Of a DNA stretch of 33,569 bases, positions 25,145 to 33,493 are shown one piece after another. The stretch's first letter is position 1, and each line of letters opens with the position of its first letter. This DNA comes from an uncultured Brachyspira sp. (GTDB lineage Bacteria > Spirochaetota > Brachyspiria > Brachyspirales > Brachyspiraceae), in the NCBI RefSeq assembly GCF_934747485.1, contig NZ_CAKVGN010000028.1, forward strand, positions 1 through 33,569, read 5' to 3'. Both the position numbers and the translations under genes were made by a program. The notes beneath the pieces were generated by a model, which worked only from the letters and a program-made list of their open reading frames with translations, ran no database searches and was not told the DNA's origin.

Positions 25145-26509
25145 ATGAAAAAAATTACTTGTTTAATAGTTTTATTATTTACCCTAAACAGCTGCGGTAC
25201 TGATTATTTTTATTCAAGCTTTACTATCCGCAGAGAGTTATTATGGTTTACATCTTTAGCAGACCAAGAAACTCTTGATACCCATGCTCAAATGGTTGGG
25301 TATACCCCTACACTTAATCGTTTTTCTTCTCCTTCTATAATAGCAACACCGGCTAATTATTTGGTGGCAATATATGAAAATAGAAATATCAGCGGTTCAG
25401 ATTTAGATATTTACGGAATAAACGGGAATAAAAAAGTGGAGGTAACAGCAAGAATATCTAAAAACTCTTCAAATTTTGACAATACAGTTACTGTCGGGAA
25501 CATAAAAAATCTTAATCCGTCATCAGCACATGGCTCTCCTGTGTCATTTTTAACTAAAGAGGGGGATATTGTTGTGTTGTCTACAGCTGGTGTAGGATTT
25601 GCAAAAGATGGTGTAGCAACTGAAAAAACTAAAATAGCTGTGAGCATCAGCACTGATAACGGCTATAATTGGACTGATTGGAAAGATTTAGATGAAACAG
25701 TATTTGAATCCCTTAAAGCTTATAATAGATTTTATACAACACCAGGCAACGGCAAAACATTGAGAAACGGCACTTTAGTTTGTATGATAGATTATAAAAC
25801 AAATTATGAAGAAAAGGCACGAGGAGCTGCTATACTCTATTCTGCAGATAACGGAAAAACTTGGAAAATAGGAGGAACATTAACATATAACGGGAATACG
25901 CATAGATTTGCTAAAATTATAGCAGAGAGAACAGACGGCAAATTATTAATAGCTGCGGTGTCATATACTGGTACAAATGATATAGCTACATATAATAATA
26001 CAGGCAGCATAGCTTGGTATTTGGCAGATGATTTAAATAGTCCTATAAATACTTTTAATGTAACAGGTCCTGAAATAATTGATGCTAATTTAGTCGTAGT
26101 AAAAGTATTTGAAAGAAATAGCGGGGGTGTGATATCCGGCGATAGAATAAAATATGCTTATAAAGGCAGGGCTTATGACGGTATTCTTTTAGCTCATTCT
26201 TATCCTGAGCGTAAATTTCAGCATCAAAGCGGACAGCAGACAGTATCTAATGTTACAGCCATATCTATAAGCGGTGATGACGGTAAAACTTGGACTATGA
26301 TTACAAATGTTGTTGGAAAAGATGAGTCTACTAATCAAGCTGCTTTTAGGCACAGCGGTTTAGCGGTATTTAAAGACGGCAGCATCGGCTTAGCCTATGA
26401 AGAGGGTATTGGTCCTTCTATAAATGATAGACAGGGATTTATACCGTATTATAGGAGATTTGGTTTATCTGCAATATCAGACGGTAAATACAGATATGAA
26501 GGGTTATGA
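25145..26509 (+). CDS. Sialidase-like BNR/Asp-box lipoprotein B1
   Basis: This 454-aa lipoprotein has lipobox LNSC (Cys17) followed by GTDY, a start shared with B2. It has clear Asp-boxes: STDNGYNW, SADNGKTW and SGDDGKTW. Other propeller motifs are TPGNGKTLRNGTLV, RTDGKLLIAA and GLAVFKDGSIGLAYEE. At the place where A1 and A2 have RNP it reads SSP, so the RIP-like arginine is missing, while ENR and a downstream Asp are kept. It may therefore bind glycans without cleaving them, though a different sugar substrate is also possible. The end YRRFGLSAISDGKYRYEGL is nearly the same in B2. It lies 92 bases after A1, beyond a strong terminator. Confidence 0.72.
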   Translation: MKKITCLIVLLFTLNSCGTDYFYSSFTIRRELLWFTSLADQETLDTHAQMVGYTPTLNRFSSPSIIATPANYLVAIYENRNISGSDLDIYGINGNKKVEVTARISKNSSNFDNTVTVGNIKNLNPSSAHGSPVSFLTKEGDIVVLSTAGVGFAKDGVATEKTKIAVSISTDNGYNWTDWKDLDETVFESLKAYNRFYTTPGNGKTLRNGTLVCMIDYKTNYEEKARGAAILYSADNGKTWKIGGTLTYNGNTHRFAKIIAERTDGKLLIAAVSYTGTNDIATYNNTGSIAWYLADDLNSPINTFNVTGPEIIDANLVVVKVFERNSGGVISGDRIKYAYKGRAYDGILLAHSYPERKFQHQSGQQTVSNVTAISISGDDGKTWTMITNVVGKDESTNQAAFRHSGLAVFKDGSIGLAYEEGIGPSINDRQGFIPYYRRFGLSAISDGKYRYEGL

Positions 26510-26529
26510 TTAATAATAAAAGTTTGGTA

Positions 26530-26613
26530 TTATAAGCTTTCTTTTTTGTTTTTAACAAGGTCATCAAAAAAGCAGGAAAAAATAAGCAATGATATTTTAA
26601 AAATTTTTTTCAT
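26530..26613 (-). pseudogene. Stranded 5' fragment of the TPR lipoprotein gene
   Basis: Read on the minus strand from ATG 26613, the first 16 codons (MKKIFKISLLIFSCFF) match the start of the TPR lipoprotein at 23181 with one change (Phe4 to Ile). The frame then runs into unrelated codons and stops at 26530 after 27 residues. The upstream GAGGG site is also copied. This is the truncated end of a duplicated segment, not a working gene. Confidence 0.8.
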
Positions 26614-26735
26614 ACTAAAAACCCTCATATAAGGAAATATACTATATTATATAAAAAAGTAAAGAATTAATTAGAAAAAGGGTTGCCAAAAAAAGTAAAG
26701 GATTTATAATTATGTTAAACTTTATATGTTAACTT
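26558..26735. repeat. Duplicated segment, copy 2 (scar between the cassettes)
   Basis: This is about 178 bases matching 23125-23302 with roughly a dozen substitutions and a 2-base gap. The match starts inside codon 16 of the TPR gene and ends at TATGTTAACT. Between it and the A2 promoter (26736-26840) the sequence is AT-rich and unlike copy 1. Confidence 0.85.
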
Positions 26736-26845
26736 AAAGCATTGCCTATACTGTTTAGGTAAATGAAATTATTAGTCTATATATGTAAATTTCAATTTTT
26801 ATTCTATTTTATCCGAAATTTAAATAAATAATTTGTAAATTTTGC

Positions 26846-26873
26846 TTGACTTTATATTTTATTTTAATATATT
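26846..26873 (+). promoter_or_regulatory. Promoter of sialidase A2
   Basis: TTGACT (26846-26851), a 16-bp mixed A/T spacer and TATATT (26868-26873). It lines up with the A1 promoter (shared TGTAAATTTT then CTTGACTTT) but has no long T-run. About 145 bases of leader follow before the ATG, with no recognised structure. Confidence 0.6.
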
Positions 26874-27023
26874 TTAAATATAGAAAGGGCGGGTATAAAG
26901 TTCTTTCTATAATATGTTTTATTGGAAATAATAAATTGCTAAAAAAACTTTGTTAGAAGAAAAGTTAAAGGCAGTTTTTTATTTTAGATAACTAAACAAA
27001 AAATTTTTATATAAGGAGATATT

Positions 27024-28475
27024 ATGAGCAAAAAGATTATTTATTTATTATCTTTACTTATGGCTTTGAGCCTAGTGTTCGCAAGCTGTAAGAAAAATTC
27101 CGTAACCGACGCTCTTGGTGGATTTACACCTGACAAGGTTCCAGAGATCAACAACACTGACAATACAGGATCAGATGGGCTTTTTACTAACTATACTGAT
27201 TTAACTCATACCGAGCCTATTGCCAAAAAAGAGATAACTCGAGGTAACGGTACAGACTATGTTCGTAACCCTGTTGTTGTAAACCTTGGAAAAGGTAACT
27301 TAGTTGTATTTGCAGAGTTCAGATATAAAAGACCTGGTGCTGCTAACGACGTAGGTATAGATGGTGCTGGAGTTGTAGATATAGTTTATTATACAAGTAA
27401 AGACAGCGGTAAAAACTGGGTTACAAGAGAAAAATATGTAAATCAAGGGGGTATGCAAACAACAACTGTAGATGCTTCTCATGGTGCACCTGTAGTATTT
27501 TATAAAAGTGGTAATGGTTCTGATGGTAAAATAGTTGTAGTAGCTACTTCTGGTACAGGTATAGGTAGAGATGATACTCCTGTTGATCAGAGAGGGCCAT
27601 CAAAAGTAGATTACATAGTAGGTACAGTTAAAGTTAGTAGCGGATCTGATCCTGTAATTACTTGGAGTGATGGTTGGAAAGAAATTACAGGTATAAAAGA
27701 TAAATTAGTAGGCACTAAATTTGCTACTGCACAAATATCACCTACACAATATGCAACACACTCTGCAAGAGGTGTAGTAGGTACTGATAGTAAACTTTAT
27801 CTTCCTGTTACTATAGCTTATCAAGGTACTAGTGATAACTGGAATAATACTTACGAATTAATGGGACATGTATTAGTTGTTGGAAATAGTATTGATAATC
27901 TTACTCAATGGGATGTAACTGGTGATACTGTAGTTTATCCTGATAACGGTAAGTTTACACAATATAAAGAAGCTCGTGCTACATCTAAAGAAAAATATAT
28001 AGTTGTTCCAAGCCCTTCTTATGGACATAGTATAATGGGTAAAGGTCAGTTAGGCAATGGTTCAGCTTCAGATAATGGTGTAACAGCTTCTGAAGGTTCT
28101 GCTGGTTATGTTTTAGTTCCTAAATGGTTTGGTGGTTCTGACTATAAAATTGATAACTCTAGTGGTAGTATAACAATATCTAAAGTTTCACAAGATCCTG
28201 AAGAAAATAAAGTTGGTATATTAACACATGTTCAGCAGCAAGATAAAAACATGCATATGTATGTTGTAAATGCAGATGGTGAAAGTAAGAAAAATAATGG
28301 AAGCTACAAGATTGTTGATAATGGTAAATCTTCTTCTATAGATGTATTAGAAGATGGTACTATAATAACAGCTGCAGAAGAGGGTCTTGCTGGTGCTAAC
28401 CGTAACTATTATATAGTATTTAGTAGATACTCACAAAAATTCATTAATGATCAAACAACTATTGCTGGTAATTAA
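27024..28475 (+). CDS. Sialidase-like BNR/Asp-box lipoprotein A2
   Basis: This 483-aa paralog of A1 has lipobox FASC (Cys22). Its first 25 residues are nearly identical to A1, but the mature part is only about 40% identical by eye. It keeps VRNP (Arg81), EFR (Glu98, Arg100), ANDVG (Asp109), the Asp-box SKDSGKNW (125-132), ATHSARGV, and SSSIDVLEDGTIITAAEE near the end. All the A-type landmarks are therefore conserved. It is predicted to be a surface protein acting on or binding sialylated glycans. ATAAGGAG precedes the ATG, and a terminator follows the stop, so it is probably read as a single gene. Confidence 0.75.
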   Translation: MSKKIIYLLSLLMALSLVFASCKKNSVTDALGGFTPDKVPEINNTDNTGSDGLFTNYTDLTHTEPIAKKEITRGNGTDYVRNPVVVNLGKGNLVVFAEFRYKRPGAANDVGIDGAGVVDIVYYTSKDSGKNWVTREKYVNQGGMQTTTVDASHGAPVVFYKSGNGSDGKIVVVATSGTGIGRDDTPVDQRGPSKVDYIVGTVKVSSGSDPVITWSDGWKEITGIKDKLVGTKFATAQISPTQYATHSARGVVGTDSKLYLPVTIAYQGTSDNWNNTYELMGHVLVVGNSIDNLTQWDVTGDTVVYPDNGKFTQYKEARATSKEKYIVVPSPSYGHSIMGKGQLGNGSASDNGVTASEGSAGYVLVPKWFGGSDYKIDNSSGSITISKVSQDPEENKVGILTHVQQQDKNMHMYVVNADGESKKNNGSYKIVDNGKSSSIDVLEDGTIITAAEEGLAGANRNYYIVFSRYSQKFINDQTTIAGN

Positions 28476-28499
28476 TTAGTGAATTAAGATAAAGAAACA

Positions 28500-28532
28500 A
28501 AGGGGAGATGAAAATATCTCCCCTTGTTTTTT
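28500..28532 (+). terminator. Terminator after A2
   Basis: Perfect 10-bp GC-rich arms AAGGGGAGAT (28500-28509) and ATCTCCCCTT (28516-28525), a 6-nt loop, then GTTTTTT. Strong Rho-independent terminator. Confidence 0.93.
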
Positions 28533-28545
28533 GAAAAATAAAAAC

Positions 28546-28573
28546 TTGATTTTAATTAGAGGTGTTGTATAAT
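28546..28573 (+). promoter_or_regulatory. Promoter of sialidase-like B2
   Basis: TTGATT (28546-28551), a 16-bp spacer and a perfect TATAAT (28568-28573), followed by AGGAGA (28588-28593) and ATG 28602. B2 therefore has its own promoter, unlike B1. Confidence 0.75.
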
Positions 28574-28601
28574 TACATATGTCTTTTAGGAGATAATTTT
28601 T

Positions 28602-29933
28602 ATGAAAAAAAGATATATATTATTTTTAGTGCTCTTATTTGCATTATTAGGATGCGGAACAGATTATATTCTTTCAAGTTTTTATTTAAGAAAAGATTTT
28701 GATTGGCTTAAGCCGGCATCAGAACAAGCTAATTTAAATGATGAGCAATTTGTGATGAGCGGCTATGACTTTAATAAAAATAATTCTCCTGTGATTCTGG
28801 CAACTAAAGATAATTACATGCTAATAATCTATGAATATAGAGGAAGTGCTAATAACAGTCTTATAGGTGTAAATGGAAGTCAAACAGTAAATATAAGCAT
28901 AGCTATTTCAAAAAATGCTTATAGTTTTACTGTAGATAATAGAATAGTTGGAGATGAAGGATTGAGCCCAACAAAGTCGCATGGTGCTCCAGTAGTCTTT
29001 CTTAATACTGATAATAGTATAGTTGTATTGTCTACAACAGGTAATCCTGGATATGGTACTGGCGGAACTGCTGATGATATTACAAAATTATCTTATAGTA
29101 TTAGTACAAATAATGGTTATGCATGGACAGATTGGGTAGATATAGATACAAATGTTTTTAAACCTTTAATAGATAAAGGCTATAAGAGATTTTATACAAA
29201 TCCCGGTAATGGTTTAACTTTGAAAAATGGTGCTTTAGTTTGTATGGTAGATTATAAATCTGTAGTCAGCAGTAAATCTCAAGGAGCGGCAATAATATAC
29301 TCTGTAAATGGAGGTAAAGATTGGCAATTAGGTGCAACTATGGAATATATTGGTTCTGCTTCTGGAAAAAGATTTGCAAGAGTAGTAGCTGAAAGACAAG
29401 ACGGAAGTTTGTTGATTGCTGCTGTGCATGATACTAGTAGCGGTTCTGATGAATTTAATAATAATGGTCCATTATATTGGGCTTTTTTGCCTAATTTACA
29501 AAATGGCGGGGTAATTAGAGATTTGCAAGTATCAGGTCTTCCTAATAATAGCGGAGGAAGCGTTTCTGTAGATAGAATACAATTTACGCATAATAATCAA
29601 TTATTTAATGGTCTTGTGATAGCCCATACAACCCCAGATAGAATTTATAATCACCCATCTCTTGGTCCGCAAAAAGTAAAAAATGCTCTTACTATATCAA
29701 TAAGTAAAGACGAAGGAACTAATTGGACTTTAATAAAAAATGATTTTGGAGTTCCTGCTAACAAAACTACATTTAGGCAGTCTTTGAAAGTGTTAAAAGA
29801 TGGAAGCATTACTGTTGTTAATGAGGAACCAAATGCTTTATCTATAACTTCAACTTTAGGTTATGATATAATATATAGAAGATTTGGATTAGCTGCAATA
29901 TCTGGCGGAGAATATTCTTACGAAGGTTTATAA
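28602..29933 (+). CDS. Sialidase-like BNR/Asp-box lipoprotein B2
   Basis: This 443-aa paralog of B1 has lipobox LLGC (Cys18), then GTDY as in B1. Asp-boxes are degenerate but visible: STNNGYAW, SVNGGKDW and SKDEGTNW. It shares NPGNGLTLKNGALVCMVDYK, RQDGSLLIAAV, LKVLKDGSITVVNEE, and the end YRRFGLAAISGGEYSYEGL. Where A-type proteins have RNP it reads NSP, and the downstream Asp of A1, A2 and B1 is also absent (EYRGSANNSLIGVNG). Of the four it is the least likely to be a catalytic sialidase. It has its own promoter and a following terminator. Confidence 0.72.
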   Translation: MKKRYILFLVLLFALLGCGTDYILSSFYLRKDFDWLKPASEQANLNDEQFVMSGYDFNKNNSPVILATKDNYMLIIYEYRGSANNSLIGVNGSQTVNISIAISKNAYSFTVDNRIVGDEGLSPTKSHGAPVVFLNTDNSIVVLSTTGNPGYGTGGTADDITKLSYSISTNNGYAWTDWVDIDTNVFKPLIDKGYKRFYTNPGNGLTLKNGALVCMVDYKSVVSSKSQGAAIIYSVNGGKDWQLGATMEYIGSASGKRFARVVAERQDGSLLIAAVHDTSSGSDEFNNNGPLYWAFLPNLQNGGVIRDLQVSGLPNNSGGSVSVDRIQFTHNNQLFNGLVIAHTTPDRIYNHPSLGPQKVKNALTISISKDEGTNWTLIKNDFGVPANKTTFRQSLKVLKDGSITVVNEEPNALSITSTLGYDIIYRRFGLAAISGGEYSYEGL

Positions 29934-29954
29934 TCTGTAATAATTAGATAATAA

Positions 29955-29987
29955 TAAAAGAGGGCGTTAATGCTCTCTTTTTTTTAT
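29955..29987 (+). terminator. Terminator after B2
   Basis: Arms AAAAGAGGGC (29955-29964) and GCTCTCTTTT (29971-29980) pair over 10 bp with one G-U pair and a 6-nt loop, followed by a run of T. Confidence 0.88.
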
Positions 29988-30011
29988 TTTAAATTTTATA
30001 TTATTAAATTA

Positions 30012-30040
30012 TTTACTAAAAATTAATTTTATTGTATAAT
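30012..30040 (+). promoter_or_regulatory. Promoter of pckG
   Basis: TTTACT (30012-30017), a 17-bp spacer and a perfect TATAAT (30035-30040), 33 bases before the pckG ATG. AAGGAG (30059-30064) is the ribosome binding site. Confidence 0.7.
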
Positions 30041-30072
30041 GACTGCAACAAATTTTTTAAGGAGTATAATTA

Positions 30073-31866
30073 ATGAGGCTTGAAGATTTAAAACATGAAA
30101 AGCTTAAAGCTTGGATAAAAGAAATAGCTGATATGTGCGGACCTAAAGATATATATGTTTGCGATGGAAGTAAAGAAGAATATGATAGATGTATGCAAGG
30201 GCTTGTTGATTTAGGTTTGGCTCATCCATTAACAAAAAGACCGCATAGCCATTCATTTAGAAGCGACCCTTCTGATGTGGCTCGTGTTGAGGACAGAACT
30301 TTTATTAGTTATCCTAACAAAGAAGATGCAGGTCCTACTAATCACTGGATGTCTCCAGACGAATTAAAAACTACTATGAAAGGATTATATAAAGGTTCAA
30401 TGAAAAACAGAACTATGTATGTTATTCCTTTCTCTATGGGGCCTGTCGGTTCTCCTATAGCTAAAATTGGTGTTGAGCTTACTGACAGTGCTTATGTTGT
30501 ATGTAACATGCATATAATGACAAGAGTCGGAACTAAAGTATTAGATGTATTAGGTTCTGATGGTGAGTTTATACCTTGTTTACACTCTGTAGGTGCTCCT
30601 CTTGCTGACGGTCAAAAAGACACTAAATGGCCTTGTGCACCAATAGAGAAAAAATACATCTCTCACTTCCCTGATGAAAACTTAATATGGTCTTATGGTT
30701 CTGGTTACGGCGGAAACGCTTTACTTGGTAAAAAATGTTTTGCTTTACGTATCGCTTCTGCTATGGCTAGAAGAGAAGGTTGGATGGCAGAACATATGCT
30801 TATCTTACGCCTAACTAATCCTGAAGGTAAAAGATTCCACATTGCAGCAGCTTTCCCAAGTGCTTGCGGTAAAACTAACCTTGCTATGTTACAGCCTACA
30901 ATTCCAGGTTGGAAATGCGAGACTATAGGTGATGATATTGCTTGGATGAAAATTAATCCTGAAGACGGCAGACTTTATGCTATTAACCCAGAAGCTGGTT
31001 TCTTTGGTGTAGCTCCCGGTACTTCTTATGATTCTAACCCTATGGCTATGGATTCAATAAAAGAAAACACAATATTTACTAACTGTGTAGAAACAGATGA
31101 CGGCGATGTATGGTGGGAAGGTATGGGACCTGCTCCTAAACATGGTAAAGACTGGAAAGGCAATGACTGGACTCCAGAAAGCGGCGAGAAAGGTGCTCAC
31201 CCTAATGCAAGATTTACTGCTCCTGCTAGACAATGTCCTGTTATATGTAAAGACTGGGAAGACCCTAAAGGTGTACCTATAGATATATTTATCTTCGGCG
31301 GAAGAAGAGCTTCTGTTATGCCATTAGTACATGAATCTTACAGCTGGGATCATGGTGTATTTATGGGTTCTACTGCTGCAAGTGAAACTACTGCTGCTAA
31401 TATTGGCGCTGCCGGTCAGTTAAGATTTGACCCATTTGCTATGCTTCCGTTTGCTGGATACAATATGGGTGACTATATGAACCACTGGCTTGAAATGGGA
31501 GATAAATTAGGCGATAAAGCTCCTAAAATCTTCTATGTAAACTGGTTTAGAAAAGATGCTGACGGTAAATGGTTATGGCCTGGATTTGGTGATAACTCAA
31601 GAGTATTAAAATGGATGTGTGAAAGAGTTGAAGGTAAAATTGATGCTGTTGACACTCCTATAGGTAAAATGCCTAAAGACGGAGATTTAGACCTTAAAGG
31701 TTTAGACATTCCTGAAGCTGATTTCAAAGAGCTTATGAGAGTAGATGTTGAGGCTTGGAAAGATCAGGCTAATCAGATTGAAGCTCATTATGCTAAATTT
31801 GGTTCAAGACTTCCAGCTAGACTTAAAAAACAATTAGAAGAATTAAGAGCTAGATTAAGCAAATAA
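30073..31866 (+). CDS. pckG: Phosphoenolpyruvate carboxykinase (GTP)
   Basis: This 597-aa enzyme interconverts oxaloacetate and PEP using GTP/GDP, in gluconeogenesis or, in fermenting bacteria, CO2 fixation. GTP-type hallmarks are present: the P-loop FPSACGKTN (261-269), GSGYGGNALLGKKC (209-222), IGDDIAWMKI (285-294) with the metal Asp, NPEAGFFGVAPGT, FIFGGRRASVMPLV and YNMGDYMNHWL. The length is normal and the gene is complete. Codon use is less AT-extreme than in its neighbours, as expected for a highly expressed gene. A promoter and strong AAGGAG precede it, and a perfect 10-bp terminator follows. Confidence 0.98.
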   Translation: MRLEDLKHEKLKAWIKEIADMCGPKDIYVCDGSKEEYDRCMQGLVDLGLAHPLTKRPHSHSFRSDPSDVARVEDRTFISYPNKEDAGPTNHWMSPDELKTTMKGLYKGSMKNRTMYVIPFSMGPVGSPIAKIGVELTDSAYVVCNMHIMTRVGTKVLDVLGSDGEFIPCLHSVGAPLADGQKDTKWPCAPIEKKYISHFPDENLIWSYGSGYGGNALLGKKCFALRIASAMARREGWMAEHMLILRLTNPEGKRFHIAAAFPSACGKTNLAMLQPTIPGWKCETIGDDIAWMKINPEDGRLYAINPEAGFFGVAPGTSYDSNPMAMDSIKENTIFTNCVETDDGDVWWEGMGPAPKHGKDWKGNDWTPESGEKGAHPNARFTAPARQCPVICKDWEDPKGVPIDIFIFGGRRASVMPLVHESYSWDHGVFMGSTAASETTAANIGAAGQLRFDPFAMLPFAGYNMGDYMNHWLEMGDKLGDKAPKIFYVNWFRKDADGKWLWPGFGDNSRVLKWMCERVEGKIDAVDTPIGKMPKDGDLDLKGLDIPEADFKELMRVDVEAWKDQANQIEAHYAKFGSRLPARLKKQLEELRARLSK

Positions 31867-31890
31867 TTTAGTTTTTCTTAAATAATATTT

Positions 31891-31933
31891 AAGCCAATAG
31901 TTTAATTAAGACATTAAGCTATTGGCTTTTTTA
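31891..31933 (+). terminator. Terminator of pckG
   Basis: Perfect 10-bp arms AAGCCAATAG (31891-31900) and CTATTGGCTT (31919-31928) with an 18-nt loop, then TTTT. Confidence 0.88.
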
Positions 31934-31980
31934 GTATATATAACAAATAGATTTTATCAAATTTTTAACCTTTTTATTTG

Positions 31981-32100
31981 TGGGGACTATCCCACTGCGA
32001 AGCATGCCCTTAAAGGTACACGCCTCAGTTCTTTTATTGGTATAAAAGAACCTTATATCCTTCGGATACGCTTCGCGAAGAACTGCATTTTATTCAATCA
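31981..32100. repeat. Cluster of short palindromes between genes
   Basis: The gap between pckG and the nuclease gene is unusually GC-rich in patches. It holds GTTCTTTTA / TAAAAGAAC (32028-32051), TATCC-TTC-GGATA (32056-32068) and CTTCGCGAAG (32071-32080). A further hairpin CACTT / AAGTG (32173-32188) surrounds TTCGCG. The 78-codon open frame across it (31922-32158) lacks a ribosome binding site and looks like read-through of repeat DNA. The arrangement resembles dispersed intergenic repeats. Confidence 0.6.
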
Positions 32101-32200
32101 ACCTTTAGGTGTAAACAAAAAATATTATTTTAGGATTTATAGATATTTATACATATAAAATAAAAACATTTGCACTTTTCGCGAAGTGTACCCATAGAGT

Positions 32201-32250
32201 AAAAACTTTGACGAAGTCCGCACAGCGAAGGCGGGAAAAAGTTGAATAAA
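32201..32250. repeat. Second copy of the GCGGGAAAAAG intergenic repeat
   Basis: This segment lines up with 4365-4413: AAAAACTTT, ACGAAGTCC, GGCGGGAAAAAG and AATAAA are shared, with a variable 10-base middle. TTTTATTCAA (32088-32097) and TTGAATAAAA (32242-32251) are inverted arms that could be the eroded ends of the same kind of element as at 4221-4420. Confidence 0.6.
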
Positions 32251-32285
32251 ACAAAGATTACATGACAAAATATAGTTGAATTAAT

Positions 32286-33458
32286 TTACTTATTAAATTC
32301 ATCTGATATACTGTTAATTATATCTATTATTTTTGCAGCCATATTTTCAGGAGTTTTTACTTCTACCAACTTTAATTCATTATTGATACCGAAATAATAT
32401 CCGTCTTCTCCGTCATGCCAAGCTCCATCGCAGTGATTTTGTAATATTTTATACATTTTATCATTATCTTTATCTTCACAATAATAATATATGCCTACAT
32501 CTTCTCTTATTCTCTTTTTATCAGCAAACGAATATTTTATATATAAATGAAAATATTGGCAGTTACAAATATCGTTAAATCTAATATGATATGTATTTTC
32601 ATTATCAGTAGCAGTTTCTATATTTGTATATTTTTCTTTTAATTTATCTACGAGCTGTTTGTAGAAATCTAATTTTTTATTATATATTTCTTCACTTACA
32701 GCATCGAATAAAATTGCATATTCATTTATTTTATTTAAATCCATTTCTTCTTTAAAATCTTTATTTTTTTCCAAATGATTTTTTATAATTTCTTTTGACA
32801 TATTTTTCTCCATATTAATATTGCTTATAAAATATTCATTGTCTCTAATCTGTATTAAAGCTGAATATAATGACTGATATTTTTTATCTGTTAAAGCTGG
32901 AAATTTTTCTATTATATTATTATTTATAAAATCGCCTATATCTTCATGAGATAAACATATAAGTCTATTTTCTTTTAAAAGTTCTTCTTTTACTGTGCTT
33001 TCCAAAGATTTTTCAGAAGGTTCTTTTCCGTCTCTTGTTAAATATATTATGAATGTATTTCCTTGATTTTCTGACAATTCTCTATAATATCTTTCTAATT
33101 GAGCTTTTTGGTTATCAGCATTGATTTTGTTTTCTATGATTAATTGGAAAGAGGCATTTTTTATAAATAAATCAAGTCTTCCGCTTGATATTACATATTC
33201 ATTAAATACCGATATTTGCGTATTATCTATATTACTAATATATTTTTCAGCAAATTTTCTTGCTATGTTTAAATCCTCATTATTAATTTTGGCATTGAAT
33301 TTAAATAGATTAAATAATAATATACTGTTATTTACCTCATCAAAACTTTCTTTTATAGAATTTATAATATTAATTTCAGGACTTATTTTTTCTTTAATTT
33401 CATCAAAAATACTTTGCTTTTCATTTAAAACAAAGTCTAATAAATTTTCTGCTATCAT
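32286..33458 (-). CDS. PD-(D/E)XK nuclease superfamily protein
   Basis: This 390-aa protein carries the core GRLDLFI (Asp96) then LIIENKI (Glu109, Lys111), followed by a Gln-containing helix (NQKAQLERYYREL). This is the PD-(D/E)XK fold signature, closest in style to the PDDEXK_4 family. The strand TFIIYLTRDGKEP follows. The C-terminal half (about 220-390) is charged with WHDGEDGYYFGI, and has no domain I recognise. Proteins of this kind turn up as accessory nucleases, in defence or near mobile elements, but often have unknown roles. AAGGAG precedes the ATG by eight bases. Neighbours are a palindromic repeat cluster and an insertion-sequence edge. Confidence 0.78.
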   Translation of the reverse strand: MIAENLLDFVLNEKQSIFDEIKEKISPEINIINSIKESFDEVNNSILLFNLFKFNAKINNEDLNIARKFAEKYISNIDNTQISVFNEYVISSGRLDLFIKNASFQLIIENKINADNQKAQLERYYRELSENQGNTFIIYLTRDGKEPSEKSLESTVKEELLKENRLICLSHEDIGDFINNNIIEKFPALTDKKYQSLYSALIQIRDNEYFISNINMEKNMSKEIIKNHLEKNKDFKEEMDLNKINEYAILFDAVSEEIYNKKLDFYKQLVDKLKEKYTNIETATDNENTYHIRFNDICNCQYFHLYIKYSFADKKRIREDVGIYYYCEDKDNDKMYKILQNHCDGAWHDGEDGYYFGINNELKLVEVKTPENMAAKIIDIINSISDEFNK

Positions 33459-33493
33459 TTATCACACTCCTTTTATTTAAGTATATAAATTTA

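Noticed and set aside
26510..26556. Terminator after B1
   Set aside because: Only a weak 7-bp pairing (AAAGTTT with AAGCTTT) before a T-rich stretch; too poor to call.
26530..26613. 27-codon frame with a signal-like start
   Set aside because: It is the truncated copy of the TPR lipoprotein 5' end, not a gene.
31922..32158. 78-codon open frame after pckG
   Set aside because: It starts inside the pckG terminator, has no ribosome binding site, and runs through palindromic repeat DNA.
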